The position numbers were made by a program, and so were the translations under genes. From positions 1 to 29,185 of the forward strand of contig JAGCSE010000036.1 in NCBI GenBank assembly GCA_017964325.1: a stretch of DNA of 29,185 bases, given 5' to 3'. Position 1 is the first letter of the stretch, and the number at the start of each line of letters is the position of its first letter. This document shows, one piece after another, positions 14,836-22,973 of the stretch. Below the pieces are notes generated by a model, which was not told where the DNA came from, made no database searches, and was given only the letters and a program-made list of their open reading frames with translations. Origin of the DNA: Victivallales bacterium (GTDB taxonomy: Bacteria > Verrucomicrobiota > Lentisphaeria > Oligosphaerales > Oligosphaeraceae).

Positions 14836-15405
14836 CTATTTCTCCATCGCTTTCAGCCGTTCAACAACTTCCTCCACAGGAAGCCCAATCACGTTGCTCA
14901 TCAAGCCATTTATTTGCTCGACTAGCATATCGCCGTGTTCCTGTATCGCGTATGCCCCCGCCTTGTCAAGCGTATTCACCATGCTGACATACGTCGCAAT
15001 CGTTTCTTCCGTCAATGTCTTGAACGTCACGCTAGTACGAGAGAGCCATGTGTCCGCCATGCCCTGCTTGTTAATCAACGTCACGCCTGTCAGCACTTCA
15101 TGCGTTTGTCCAGACAACGTTCGCAAAAACTCCTTTGCGGCCTCCACATCCTTCGGTTTCCCAAATATCTTTCCTTCAAACACCACGACTGTATCCGCCC
15201 CAAGTATCACCCGTCCAAAATGATGCGATTCTGCGGCTTTTGCTTTCTGCAAAGACAGCCGTTGGACAAGTTCCTCCGCCTGCTCGCCCGTCCGCCTTCT
15301 TTCATCCGTCTCGTAGGCATGCACTTCAAACGGAACGCCTGCCTCCGCCAAAAGTTCTCTCCGTCTTGGTGACCCCGAAGCTAATATGATCAATTCATAA
15401 TTCAT
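14836..15405 (-). CDS. maf: Maf family nucleotide pyrophosphatase
   Basis: The protein has 189 residues. Maf proteins hydrolyse non-canonical or canonical nucleoside triphosphates (dTTP/UTP in the YhdE-type) and were first linked to septum inhibition. Motifs are the phosphate-binding ASGSPRRRELL (9-19), the metal-site GADTVVVFEGKIFGKP, THEVLTGV, and the C-terminal GAYAIQEHGDMLVEQINGLMSNVIGLP. The start codon and the first residues MNYEL come from a degenerate attcata heptamer array, an in-frame TGA lies just two codons upstream, and there is no Shine-Dalgarno sequence. Initiation is therefore probably leaderless or SD-independent. dtd follows after 3 nt. Confidence 0.95.
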   Translation of the reverse strand: MNYELIILASGSPRRRELLAEAGVPFEVHAYETDERRRTGEQAEELVQRLSLQKAKAAESHHFGRVILGADTVVVFEGKIFGKPKDVEAAKEFLRTLSGQTHEVLTGVTLINKQGMADTWLSRTSVTFKTLTEETIATYVSMVNTLDKAGAYAIQEHGDMLVEQINGLMSNVIGLPVEEVVERLKAMEK

Positions 15406-15418
15406 AATCCATTATCAG
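15395..15418. repeat. Short heptamer array (taattca-type) at the maf start codon
   Basis: The units caattca, taattca and taatcca, then ttatcag, run in 7-nt register across the maf start. On the maf strand the array encodes the initiating MNYEL and its leader. It is related to the array at 113-176. Confidence 0.6.
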
Positions 15419-15529
15419 CTTTATGCTTTAAACCTAAATAAATCAGTTAAATCGTATCAGAAGCCTCGAAAGAACTCTTATACATTATATAAAAAGAATG
15501 TTTTTGCAAGCAACAGCAGGAGTTTTTCC

Positions 15530-15553
15530 AAAAACGACAGCTGTCTTCTGTCG
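15530..15553 (-). terminator. Rho-independent terminator after the CPBP protease gene
   Basis: On the minus strand the 6-bp stem CGACAG / CTGTCG with a 7-nt loop is followed by TTTTT, 18 nt after the protease stop codon. It would end the ffs-to-protease block and separate it from maf. Confidence 0.6.
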
Positions 15554-15571
15554 ATTATTTCGTACAAAAAA

Positions 15572-16444
15572 TCATTCACCAAAAAGCAGCACCAGCACAA
15601 GCATCAATCCGTTGTAGCATGAATGAAGCAGGATGGATTGCTTCAGCCCGCCACGCCGCTTCGCCTCCTGAAACAGCATCCCCAAGGCGAACAACGCAGG
15701 AACCATCGGCATCACACCATGCGCCAACGCAAAACACAACGCCGTAAGGGATGCCGCCAGCCAATGTCGATGCAAAACTCCATTCAAGGTTTTGTATAGA
15801 ACCAATCTATAAATCATCTCCTCTGTGCATGGAGCCAAAATCATCACGGAGAAAAACGCAATCGCCCAAAAAAACACATTCGTATTGCCATGCGTCATTT
15901 GAATCAGAGACTGCTCCTCAAACGGTATGCCCAGTCGATCGCAAATCGCTTTCGAAAGCAGATTGAGCAAAACAGCACAAAAAATTGCTGACACAAACAG
16001 TGCGGCATGTATCCTATATCGTTGAAGTGTCTCTAAATGAGGGATATCCCATTCCAGCGCCCCATGCCATCCCTTCCACATCGCCATCTGTTTTAAGACT
16101 GTCAACGCCATAAGTGGCGCGGTTATCTGAAACGGCAAGAGTCCAAGAAGCAACTTTAAGATAAGACTTTCCGGTGTATGGAACGACGCCACAATATGCA
16201 TGAAGAACAGTCCCGCTCCAAATCCGCAAAACGCAAACGCGCAGGCGAGCGTGTAACCGAATGTTTCCGACCTGGCTGTCTGGGCAGACAGATTTTCGCA
16301 GGCTTCCATCTTCGCAGATGTCAAATCATTTCGGCATGGTTCGCCAGACAACGCGCCATTGCAGTCCGGGCCGGCATTTTCGCAAGACTCCCGTTCTTCG
16401 CTCATCCTTCTACCCGAATCACTTGCCTGAATCCCATTTATCAA
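15572..16444 (-). CDS. CPBP family intramembrane glutamic endopeptidase
   Basis: The protein has up to 290 residues. It is a polytopic membrane protein of the CPBP/Rce1 (CAAX protease) family. Conserved motif 1 is EEMIYR (Glu208, Glu209, Arg213), motif 2 is FALAHG (His242) and motif 3 is HSCYN (His274, Asn278). About seven hydrophobic segments run from residue 64 to the end. The first ~60 residues are hydrophilic and Cys/Glu-rich, unusual for the family. The start is uncertain: the ATG at 16444 overlaps the lipoprotein gene by 26 nt and has no ribosome site, while the ATG at 16405 lies 13 nt after that gene's stop with GAAGG directly abutting it. It is last in the dnaX-recR-xerD-lipoprotein block. 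The substrate is unknown. Confidence 0.9.
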   Translation of the reverse strand: MINGIQASDSGRRMSEERESCENAGPDCNGALSGEPCRNDLTSAKMEACENLSAQTARSETFGYTLACAFAFCGFGAGLFFMHIVASFHTPESLILKLLLGLLPFQITAPLMALTVLKQMAMWKGWHGALEWDIPHLETLQRYRIHAALFVSAIFCAVLLNLLSKAICDRLGIPFEEQSLIQMTHGNTNVFFWAIAFFSVMILAPCTEEMIYRLVLYKTLNGVLHRHWLAASLTALCFALAHGVMPMVPALFALGMLFQEAKRRGGLKQSILLHSCYNGLMLVLVLLFGE

Positions 16445-16712
16445 CGGTCCACGAAATCCGCTCGTTCTTGAATATCACTTCTATCTTGACTTCATCGTTC
16501 CAATCCGCTCCCTCCACAACGACTTCGCCAGCATACTTGTCCTTCCCCGCAGGTTCCAAATGCACGGCTTTGACCGTCACGCCTTTGCCCGCCCAACTGG
16601 CCTCCAGCCCCTTCTTCGTTTCCGCCTCAATGCGTTCCACATTAGGGGATTTCACACAGCCGCATAGCATCGCCGTCACGACCGCCATTTCCATTATTCT
16701 TCTGAACTTCAT
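16419..16712 (-). CDS. Small hypothetical lipoprotein
   Basis: The protein has 97 residues. It begins MKFRRIMEMAVVTAMLCGCVKSPN, a lipoprotein signal with the lipobox LCGC; the mature protein would start at that second Cys. The rest is a compact ~75-residue alpha+beta sequence containing GLEASWAGKGVTVKAV, YAGEVVVEG and ISWTVDKWD, with no family I recognise. I chose this ATG over one 33 nt upstream because AGGAG is 6 nt away. It sits 39 nt after xerD and overlaps or nearly touches the protease gene, suggesting cotranscription. I infer attachment to the periplasmic face of a membrane. Confidence 0.8.
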   Translation of the reverse strand: MKFRRIMEMAVVTAMLCGCVKSPNVERIEAETKKGLEASWAGKGVTVKAVHLEPAGKDKYAGEVVVEGADWNDEVKIEVIFKNERISWTVDKWDSGK

Positions 16713-16751
16713 TTCCGTCTCCTTTACTATAATATATTCAACCACAAGACC

Positions 16752-17651
16752 TTATGCACGAGGATGAAACTGCTTGTGCGCATCCGCCAACCGACTGGCA
16801 TCCGTATGCGTGTATATCTGCGTCGTCGATATATCCGTATGACCAAGCATCTCCTGAATGACACGCAGATCCGCATCATGGCTCAAAAGATGTGTCGCAA
16901 ACGAATGCCGCAGCGTATGCGGATGAATCTCCTTTTCGATTCCAGCCAGCCGTGCCGCCTCCTTCACTATCATCCATATCCGTTCACGTGTCAACGCACG
17001 CCCCGTGCGCGACAAAAAGAACTCCAACGCCCGCCCGCTTTTGTCCAGTTTCGGCCGCGAAACCTCCAGATATTTCTTCATGTTTTCAGCCGCCTCCCGC
17101 CCAAATGGAACCACTCGCTCTTTGTCCCGCTTGCCAATAATCCGCAGATAGCCTTCCTCGAAATATACTTTTTCCAAACGCAACTGCGTAATCTCTGAAG
17201 CTCGCAAGCCACTGGCGTACAACACTTCAAGAATTGCACGGTTTCTCACGGCCAACTCATCCTCCCCAGTGAACGCAGCCAGCAGTCTATCGACTTCACC
17301 TTCCGTCAGAAAATCTGGCAACAGCAGACGGGCACGCCGCCCTTCCATGATGTCCGTGATGTCATTCTTTACAATCTGTTCTTCAACAAGATATCGGAAG
17401 AAGACCTTGATGGACACAAGCCGCCGCGCCAATGTCGTCAATTCCATTCCCTTGCGTCTGTCCTCCTCCAGGAACTCCTGGATGTTATCACGTGTAACTT
17501 CCTCCCATTCATCAATATCCAATGCTTCCAGATATTCGATGAACAACTCTATGTCCGCGCCGTACGCTTTCGCCGTTCGCAGCGAAAGTCCGCGTTCCAA
17601 CCGCAAATGGCCGATGAAATCGCTATAACATTCCCTCAATAGTCCACCCAT
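16752..17651 (-). CDS. xerD: Tyrosine recombinase XerD/XerC
   Basis: At 299 residues it matches the normal length of XerC/XerD, which resolve chromosome dimers at dif. The N-terminal SAM-like DNA-binding domain (4-90) is followed by the catalytic domain with all six residues present: Arg150 (ASGLRASE), Lys174 (GKRDKE), His245 and Arg248 (HPHTLRHSF), His271 (LGHTD) and Tyr280 (TQIYTH). I chose this ATG over one 60 nt upstream because it follows the recR stop by one base, has GGGAG 6 nt upstream, and gives the family length. Assigning XerD over XerC is only probable. Its place directly behind recR in a housekeeping block argues against a phage or integron integrase. Confidence 0.93.
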   Translation of the reverse strand: MGGLLRECYSDFIGHLRLERGLSLRTAKAYGADIELFIEYLEALDIDEWEEVTRDNIQEFLEEDRRKGMELTTLARRLVSIKVFFRYLVEEQIVKNDITDIMEGRRARLLLPDFLTEGEVDRLLAAFTGEDELAVRNRAILEVLYASGLRASEITQLRLEKVYFEEGYLRIIGKRDKERVVPFGREAAENMKKYLEVSRPKLDKSGRALEFFLSRTGRALTRERIWMIVKEAARLAGIEKEIHPHTLRHSFATHLLSHDADLRVIQEMLGHTDISTTQIYTHTDASRLADAHKQFHPRA

Positions 17652-17652
17652 G

Positions 17653-18258
17653 CTATTCTCCCAATGTTCGACGGCTTCCAATGGCAATGGCCAGCGTCGC
17701 CGCATCCGCATAGGTCAAATCCGAGCCGATCGGCACGCCTGACGCAATCCGCGTGATCCGTATCGGCAAATCTGCAAACTCCTGCGCCAGAAAGTGCGCT
17801 GTCGCTTCACCCTCCACATCAGGACTCGTCGCCAATATCAATTCCGTCACGCCTCCACCCATCAACCGCTCACGCAACTCCTTGATGCGCAAGTCTTCAG
17901 GGCCTTTTCCCGACAACGGAGCCAACTTGCCCCCCAAAACATGGTACAGCCCACGGAAACAACCTGAATTCTCAACCACCATCAACTGCGACGGCTGTTC
18001 AACGACACAAATCACATTCCGTTGCCGCTGTCCATCCTGGCAAATCTCACAAGTCTCGTCCTCCGAAAGATTTCCACAGACTGCGCACTTTCGTATGCGC
18101 GATTTCAGCGTTCCCAGCGTCTCCGCAAAGCCCTGCAAATCCGATTCCGTCCAGTCCATACTTGCCAACGCAAGACGCTCCGCCGTCCGCCTGCCAATGC
18201 CGGGCAGTTTCGAATAATATGCCGCTAAACGTTGCAATGCTGGTGGATATGCCGCCAT
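17653..18258 (-). CDS. recR: Recombination mediator protein RecR
   Basis: The protein is 201 residues, standard for RecR, which acts with RecF/RecO to load RecA at single-strand gaps. It has an N-terminal helix-hairpin-helix (LPGIGRRTAERLA, 18-30), a C4 zinc finger (Cys58, Cys61, Cys70, Cys73), and a Toprim domain from VICVVEQPSQLMVVE through ATSPDVEGEATAHFL. The C-terminal GSDLTYADAATLAIAIGSRR is the family signature. AAGGGG lies ~6 nt upstream of the ATG. It starts 24 nt after dnaX and its stop is one base from xerD. Confidence 0.97.
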   Translation of the reverse strand: MAAYPPALQRLAAYYSKLPGIGRRTAERLALASMDWTESDLQGFAETLGTLKSRIRKCAVCGNLSEDETCEICQDGQRQRNVICVVEQPSQLMVVENSGCFRGLYHVLGGKLAPLSGKGPEDLRIKELRERLMGGGVTELILATSPDVEGEATAHFLAQEFADLPIRITRIASGVPIGSDLTYADAATLAIAIGSRRTLGE

Positions 18259-18282
18259 CTTTTCCCCTTGGAAAAATCGTCG

Positions 18283-20151
18283 TTACGACTGATTCTTTTT
18301 CACTCGCGCAAAAATGACTTCCGTCCCGAACAAATCATTGACCTGCTTCACAAACGGATGTTCTTTCAAATGTTGTAGTTCGTCCTGTGTCGGCTCGCGC
18401 AGACCATGCCCAAGCGAGTCCGCCTCATCCGACACACTCTCGCCTTTCGATGAAGCTTGTGCCGCAAGAAATGCCGGTTCCTTGAAAGCGATGTCCGATT
18501 CCGGCGTGACATCATCACTGTATTCTGAATTTTCCTGCCCGCTCATCTGAAGCAGAAGATTCGCCGTCGTCAACTGTGCTTCTTCATCCTCCACTGCGGC
18601 TGACGGTTGTTCGGCAACGACAGCTACCGGCACAGCTTGCGGCATTACTTGTGGCTGCTGTGCAGTAACTTGCGGCTGCGGTGCAGTAACTTGTGGTTGC
18701 GGTGCAGTAGCTTGTGGTTGCGGTGCAGTAGCTTGTGGCTGTGGTGCAGTAGCTTGTGGTTGTGGTGTAGCGGCAGTTGCAGAGGCGACTTGTGGTTGCG
18801 GCGCAACAGCTTGTGGTTGCGGCTCAGCTGTCTGCGGTTGCGGCGTTGCTTGCGGCTGTGATTGTGGCGTTACTTGCAATTGTGGTGCAACAACTTGTGG
18901 TTGCTGTGCAGTTTGTGGTTGTGGTGCCGCTGGTGCAGCAACCGCTGGCGGAATGACGACAGCGGGCCGCGGCAGTGGCATCTGTTCGGGTGGCAACACG
19001 CCTGTCAGCAGATTTAGGCGGGCAATGATGTCGTCCAATTGCACGCTGTGCGCATCCAGCATCACACGCGCTAAAACTGTCTCAAAATAGATTCGCTTGT
19101 TGACAGCCGCACGGAACGACCATTCCTGTGCCACAAGACCTTGCAAAATCCGCTGCACCATCTGCTTATCAATGGAACGACCGATATTGACAAGATCCGC
19201 CAGTTCGCTGTCGCTCACTTCCAAAAACTTGGACGGTTCGCTGCAGATGCCCGCCACCATGATGTTGCGGACATAGTTGATTAAATCGCCGAACAGTCGT
19301 TCCAAATCGCGACCGCTGTCCGCAAGTGCCTGCAACACAACCATCGCGCGATTGATATCATTCGTGAACAACGCCGCCGCCATTTCGCGGAGTTCAATGC
19401 CAGAAGCGAGGCCAAACACATCGATGACATCCTGTTCCGTAATCAACTCGCCGTCCGCCAAACCTCCGCAAAAAGCGATCATCTGGTCGAAAATAGACTG
19501 CGCATCGCGCATACCGCCGTCCGCCGCACGGGCAATGGCCGCCAACGCGTTGTCCTCCACATGGATATGCTCGCCGTCTGCAATCTGCCGCAGACGCTGG
19601 ACAATCAACGGGACGGAAATACGCTTCAAGTCGAACCGCTGGCAACGGGAGATGATGGTTGGCAGAACTTTATGCGGTTCGGTCGTCGCGAAAAGGAATT
19701 TCACATGTTCAGGCGGCTCCTCCAATGTCTTCAGGAGGGCGTTCCACGCCTGCGGCGTCAGCATGTGCACTTCATCGATGATGTATATTTTGTATTTGCC
19801 GTTGACGGGCGTATATTGCACGTTTTCGCGGATGTCGCGGATATGTTCCACCTTGTTATGGGACGCACCGTCGATTTCAATGACATCCATGGATGTTCCG
19901 GCGGCCACTTCAAGACAGCTCTGGCATTTGCAGCATGGTTCGCCGTCTTTGTTATTTGCGCAATTCAAAGCCTTTGCAAAAATTCGCGCCGTCGTCGTCT
20001 TGCCGATACCACGAGAGCCGACAAATAGGTATGCGTGGCCGATGCGGTTCTGGACAATTGCATTTCTCAGCGTCCGGCTGATATGCTCCTGCCCGACCAC
20101 TTCGGCAAATGTCTGAGGACGCCATTTTCTGGCCAGAACTTGATAAGCCAT
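18283..20151 (-). CDS. dnaX: DNA polymerase III subunit gamma/tau
   Basis: The protein has 622 residues and is the clamp-loader ATPase. It starts MAYQVLARKWRPQTF, with GGAG 7 nt upstream; the longest frame would add 19 residues lying mostly in the leader. Walker A is GSRGIGKT (45-52), the zinc module is Cys64/73/76/79, Walker B is DEVH (126-129) and the SRC motif is 168-170. Domain III follows to about residue 370. A ~130-residue Pro/Gln-rich linker encoded by 21-bp repeats replaces the usual tau middle region, followed by an acidic tail. No A-rich slippery heptamer was seen, so I do not propose a frameshifted gamma form. It sits between ffs and recR. Confidence 0.96.
   Translation of the reverse strand: MAYQVLARKWRPQTFAEVVGQEHISRTLRNAIVQNRIGHAYLFVGSRGIGKTTTARIFAKALNCANNKDGEPCCKCQSCLEVAAGTSMDVIEIDGASHNKVEHIRDIRENVQYTPVNGKYKIYIIDEVHMLTPQAWNALLKTLEEPPEHVKFLFATTEPHKVLPTIISRCQRFDLKRISVPLIVQRLRQIADGEHIHVEDNALAAIARAADGGMRDAQSIFDQMIAFCGGLADGELITEQDVIDVFGLASGIELREMAAALFTNDINRAMVVLQALADSGRDLERLFGDLINYVRNIMVAGICSEPSKFLEVSDSELADLVNIGRSIDKQMVQRILQGLVAQEWSFRAAVNKRIYFETVLARVMLDAHSVQLDDIIARLNLLTGVLPPEQMPLPRPAVVIPPAVAAPAAPQPQTAQQPQVVAPQLQVTPQSQPQATPQPQTAEPQPQAVAPQPQVASATAATPQPQATAPQPQATAPQPQATAPQPQVTAPQPQVTAQQPQVMPQAVPVAVVAEQPSAAVEDEEAQLTTANLLLQMSGQENSEYSDDVTPESDIAFKEPAFLAAQASSKGESVSDEADSLGHGLREPTQDELQHLKEHPFVKQVNDLFGTEVIFARVKKNQS
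18647..18770. repeat. 21-bp in-frame tandem repeat inside dnaX
   Basis: Five full 21-bp units plus a partial one encode the heptapeptide PQPQ(A/V)TA. More divergent Pro-Gln units extend to about 18940. Units differ at a few third positions, and both gcagtaac and gcagtagc junctions occur. The repeat lengthens the linker between the ATPase core and the C-terminal tail without breaking the frame. Confidence 0.9.
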
Positions 20152-20212
20152 GACTCTGCTCCCGTTGGTTGCGCTCCTCCATCCCTTGTCAATTCGCGGG
20201 ATAGACAAAAAT

Positions 20213-20332
20213 GCCGCGTTGCCTGAATCAGAGGTCCCGGCGCCCAGGTAGGCTGCTTAGGGCTGCTTTGTTCCCAACCTGACCCGGTTCACAACGTTCC
20301 TGCCGCACAGGTTCCAAAACAGGCAACACGGC
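20213..20332 (-). ncRNA. ffs: Bacterial small signal recognition particle RNA (4.5S type)
   Basis: On the minus strand the conserved apical hairpin is plain: GGGTCAGGTTGGGAAC followed by AAAGCAGCCCTAAGCAG. This corresponds to the 4.5S RNA core CAGGTC(C)GGAAGGAAGCAGC with its GGAA tetraloop. The RNA binds Ffh and directs membrane-protein insertion. The ends are set by a terminal stem: 5' GCCGTGTTGCCTG pairs along 13 positions with 3' CAGGCAACGCGGC, giving ~120 nt. It lacks an Alu domain. A promoter places transcription start at about 20333, and ATTTTTG directly follows the 3' end. ffs next to dnaX-recR is a common order. Confidence 0.93.
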
Positions 20333-20339
20333 AATACAG

Positions 20340-20367
20340 AATATACTACTTGCCAAAAAAAATGCAA
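20340..20367 (-). promoter_or_regulatory. Sigma-70-type promoter of ffs
   Basis: On the minus strand TTGCAT (-35) and TATATT (-10) are separated by 16 nt. The predicted start, 7 nt below the -10 box, coincides with the 5' end inferred from the SRP RNA terminal stem. Confidence 0.7.
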
Positions 20368-20418
20368 AAAAGTTTGAAAAAATCTTCTCGCTCCCGCGCA
20401 AACACTTTCCTTTTCTAC

Positions 20419-21090
20419 TTATAGCGTCCAGTCAATGGGCGACTGCCCCAAGTTGACAAGCGCCTCGTTAACCCGCGTGAAAGGGCGTGAACCGAAGAAG
20501 CCACGGTGCGCGGAAAGGGGCGATGGGTGGGCACTCATGATGACAATGTGACGCAAACTGTCGATTAGCGGCTTTTTCTTTTGGGCATGACCTCCCCAAA
20601 GCAGGAATACGAGCGGTTTTGAGCGGGCGGAAAGCGCTTTGATTGCCGCGTCAGTGAAAGCCTCCCAGCCTTTGTTCTGATGAGAAGCAGCCTGCCCTTC
20701 GCGGACAGTCAGGACGGTGTTGAGCAAAAGGACCCCCTGCCGTGTCCAGGGAGACAAGTCAACGGTCTGCGGCAGAGGACGTTGCAAATCTTCCGAATAT
20801 TCCTTCAGGATATTGCGCAGTGAAGCGGGAGCCTTTGTTCCTGGCGGGACGGAAAAAGCGAGCCCGCAAGCCTGCCCTACCTCATGATAAGGATCCTGTC
20901 CAAGCAACAGCAAGCGGACATCGTCAAATGGCGTGGCGGCAAAAGCGCGGAATATTTGATTACGTGGCGGAAACACCTGCCCCGCAGCGTATTCGCGATC
21001 TAGAAAAGCCTCCAAAACATCCAATCTGACACCTTGGATTTGCAAAAACGGCTTCATGGCCGCCAGCCAGTCTTGAGGAATGTCCAACAT
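20419..21090 (-). CDS. ung: Uracil-DNA glycosylase (family 1)
   Basis: The protein is 223 residues, the standard family-1 length, and removes uracil from DNA in base-excision repair. The water-activating motif GQDPYH is at 64-69, the uracil-recognition stretch LLLNTVLTVR at 121-130, and the minor-groove loop HPSPLSAHRGF at 188-198. I use the ATG at 21090, with AGG 8 nt upstream; a GTG two codons earlier is possible. It follows the aminotransferase gene by 9 nt and is probably cotranscribed with it. ffs lies 86 nt downstream with its own promoter. Confidence 0.96.
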   Translation of the reverse strand: MLDIPQDWLAAMKPFLQIQGVRLDVLEAFLDREYAAGQVFPPRNQIFRAFAATPFDDVRLLLLGQDPYHEVGQACGLAFSVPPGTKAPASLRNILKEYSEDLQRPLPQTVDLSPWTRQGVLLLNTVLTVREGQAASHQNKGWEAFTDAAIKALSARSKPLVFLLWGGHAQKKKPLIDSLRHIVIMSAHPSPLSAHRGFFGSRPFTRVNEALVNLGQSPIDWTL

Positions 21091-21099
21091 AAGCACCGC

Positions 21100-22404
21100 C
21101 TACACAAGGTCTTTCCAACCTTGGTGGATGATGTCGAAAAGCTCTTGGATTTGTTCGACTTCAAGGCAACTGAACGCAATGCGCAAGTCCGTGGGTGTGA
21201 CGGAGATAGTACCCACGCCATAGCTTTCCAGCAAGTGGACGCGGAGCTTTTCGGAATCCACGTTTTTAATGCGGAGGCACATGAAATATCCGCTGTTGAA
21301 GGGATAAACCTCCCACGCATCGTTGTATTTCGGATTGGCGAGGACTTCCTTCACCTTGAGGGCACGAGCCTTCATCTTGGCGATCTTCTGGGCACGCTCA
21401 CGATAGAAACTCGGACTATTAAGTGCATGAAGAACAAGTCGTTGCGATAATGCAGAACAGTTGCTGATGACACTACGGATGTTGCCGCCGAATTTGGCGT
21501 TAACTGCCTCGTAAAGCGGCCATGGATCGACATTTGACTTGACGGCGAAGCTGACAAATCCAATGCGGAGTCCCCATACATAGACTTCCTTTGTCGCGGC
21601 GTCCGCCTTGATGGCAAGCAGACGTTCGTGGCGGCCCGCCAACTTGGTGAAAAGAGATTCCTTCATGCAACAGTCTTCGAAGAAAAGCCCGAAATAGGCG
21701 TCGTCGATGATGGCGACGATGTTGACGCCTTTTTCTGCAAGTTTGACGAGGGCGTCCGCGATGGCGTCGCCTTCAGCTTCCGTGGGCGTGTAACCGCTGG
21801 GGTTGTTCGGAAAATTCAATAGAACGATGACTTTTTCACGCCCAGCAGAATATTTTTCGAGAGCCTCGCGGAATGCGTCGATGTTGAAGCCGCCATTTTT
21901 AAAGAAGGTATAGTAGCAAGGGACGGCTTCCGTACGGATGACAAAATTGAGGGCGTAGTTGCCCCAGTTCATGTCCGGATAGATGAGTGGATCGCCTGGA
22001 TTGACGAACATATCCGCCAAAAGGGAAAGGCCGTGCGAAAGACCGTTGGTGACGACCGGCATGGAAAGAGGACGACCTTCAAGCGACGGATTGTCGTGCA
22101 GTGTCTTGAGCCGCCACGCTTCACGGAGCTTGGGATTGCCTGGCGAGGGAGCATAGAGGAGCGCCGAATTGGCGTCAATGCCCGGAAGTTCCTCCATGAG
22201 TGACGGAAGGGCCATGGCTTGGCCATCTTCAAGGGCGGTGCCGATGGTCGCGTTGAATTTAGTGGCGAGCGTCTTGGCTTCGGCGGACTGGCTGAGAATG
22301 CCTTTGGGAAAATAAAGGCGCTTGCCGCGCTCGGACAACATGTCGAGCACGTGCGGATTGACGGCGGCGATTTGCCGGTTAAGTTCCTGTGCCAATGGGT
22401 TCAT
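21100..22404 (-). CDS. PLP-dependent aminotransferase, class I/II
   Basis: The protein has 434 residues and is a fold-type I pyridoxal-phosphate enzyme. Key features are NFPNNPSGYTPT (Asn around 200-201), the PLP-ring Asp in IIDDAYFGLF (about 232-241), the Schiff-base Lys272 in DAATKEVYVWGLRIGF, and Arg280 of the phosphate site. The C-terminal part contains DLRIAFSCLE, where the Arg would bind the substrate carboxylate. I start at MNPLAQEL, since GGGAG lies 7 nt upstream; the longest frame starts 39 nt earlier. The amino-acid substrate is not evident; it resembles general aromatic/branched-chain or LL-DAP-type aminotransferases. It is first in a unit with ung. Confidence 0.92.
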   Translation of the reverse strand: MNPLAQELNRQIAAVNPHVLDMLSERGKRLYFPKGILSQSAEAKTLATKFNATIGTALEDGQAMALPSLMEELPGIDANSALLYAPSPGNPKLREAWRLKTLHDNPSLEGRPLSMPVVTNGLSHGLSLLADMFVNPGDPLIYPDMNWGNYALNFVIRTEAVPCYYTFFKNGGFNIDAFREALEKYSAGREKVIVLLNFPNNPSGYTPTEAEGDAIADALVKLAEKGVNIVAIIDDAYFGLFFEDCCMKESLFTKLAGRHERLLAIKADAATKEVYVWGLRIGFVSFAVKSNVDPWPLYEAVNAKFGGNIRSVISNCSALSQRLVLHALNSPSFYRERAQKIAKMKARALKVKEVLANPKYNDAWEVYPFNSGYFMCLRIKNVDSEKLRVHLLESYGVGTISVTPTDLRIAFSCLEVEQIQELFDIIHQGWKDLV

Positions 22405-22621
22405 TCTGTGGCTCCCAAGAATTGCTCGTGATGAATGGATCATGCCTTCGCAGACAAAAGTTAAAATATTTAATATAATGCCACAGCATGAAAAAACTAG
22501 AAATGGGCGGCAGAATGGAAGAGGTTGCTACGTTACCCCGATTCACAAAGCTTAAAAACTTAAGGCAAATACAGACGTTTCATTCCAATGCCGACAACGG
22601 CAAGGCAATCTCTGAAAAATC
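22405..22621. other. Intergenic leader with a degenerate dispersed module
   Basis: No gene was seen. Bases 22591-22620 carry ccgacaacggcaaggca and tgaaaaatctg, which match the module near 10266-10295 and partly that near 5162-5180. The direct repeat begins directly after it. Confidence 0.5.
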
Positions 22622-22973
22622 TGTACTACTATTGTTCATTTTCTTGTTCTTCTGAAAAGATTTTCATGCTGTCTAATTGTCTAATTGTCTAATTGTCTAA
22701 TTGTCTAATTGTCTAATCGTCTCCCGTCTAACGTCTTGTCGTCTATCGTCTCCGCTCGTCTCACGTCTCACGTCTCACACCTCACGTCTCACGCCCCCTC
22801 ACCCAAAGCAACCCTGATTGCTTTTGCCCCCCTGCATGAGGGCGCAATGGCGTCGCCATCACGCGGTTTGACATGAGACGCGAGACATGAGATGTGAACA
22901 AGGACGCAAGACGCCTAGACAAAGAGACCATATTGATCGTTTTGGTTGAGGCCAAAGGCTGCGCCAGGTAATC
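22622..22973. repeat. Long dispersed direct repeat, copy A (352 bp)
   Basis: It has the same order of blocks as copy B at 24816: tgtactactattgttcattt, a gtctaat array (here nearly six exact 8-nt units of gtctaatt, 22671-22718), a gtctcac heptamer array, atggc-gtc-gccat, then tgacatgagacgcgagacat, gacgcaagacgcctagacaa, and a final ggtaatc. Compared with copy B it carries extra gtctaatt units and an extra ~40 bp at about 22797-22840. The right-hand gagac units are inverted relative to the left-hand gtctc units, so each copy can fold on itself. Confidence 0.9.

Noticed and set aside
16752..17651. Phage or island integrase
   Set aside because: The length, the one-base junction to recR and the housekeeping neighbours fit chromosomal XerD; no att site or phage genes are adjacent.
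18283..20151. Programmed frameshift in dnaX giving a gamma form
   Set aside because: I found no A-AAA-AAG-type slippery site with a following stem-loop in the expected region.
22671..22718. CRISPR or origin iterons
   Set aside because: The 8-nt units abut with no spacers, and no replication initiator or DnaA-box cluster is nearby.
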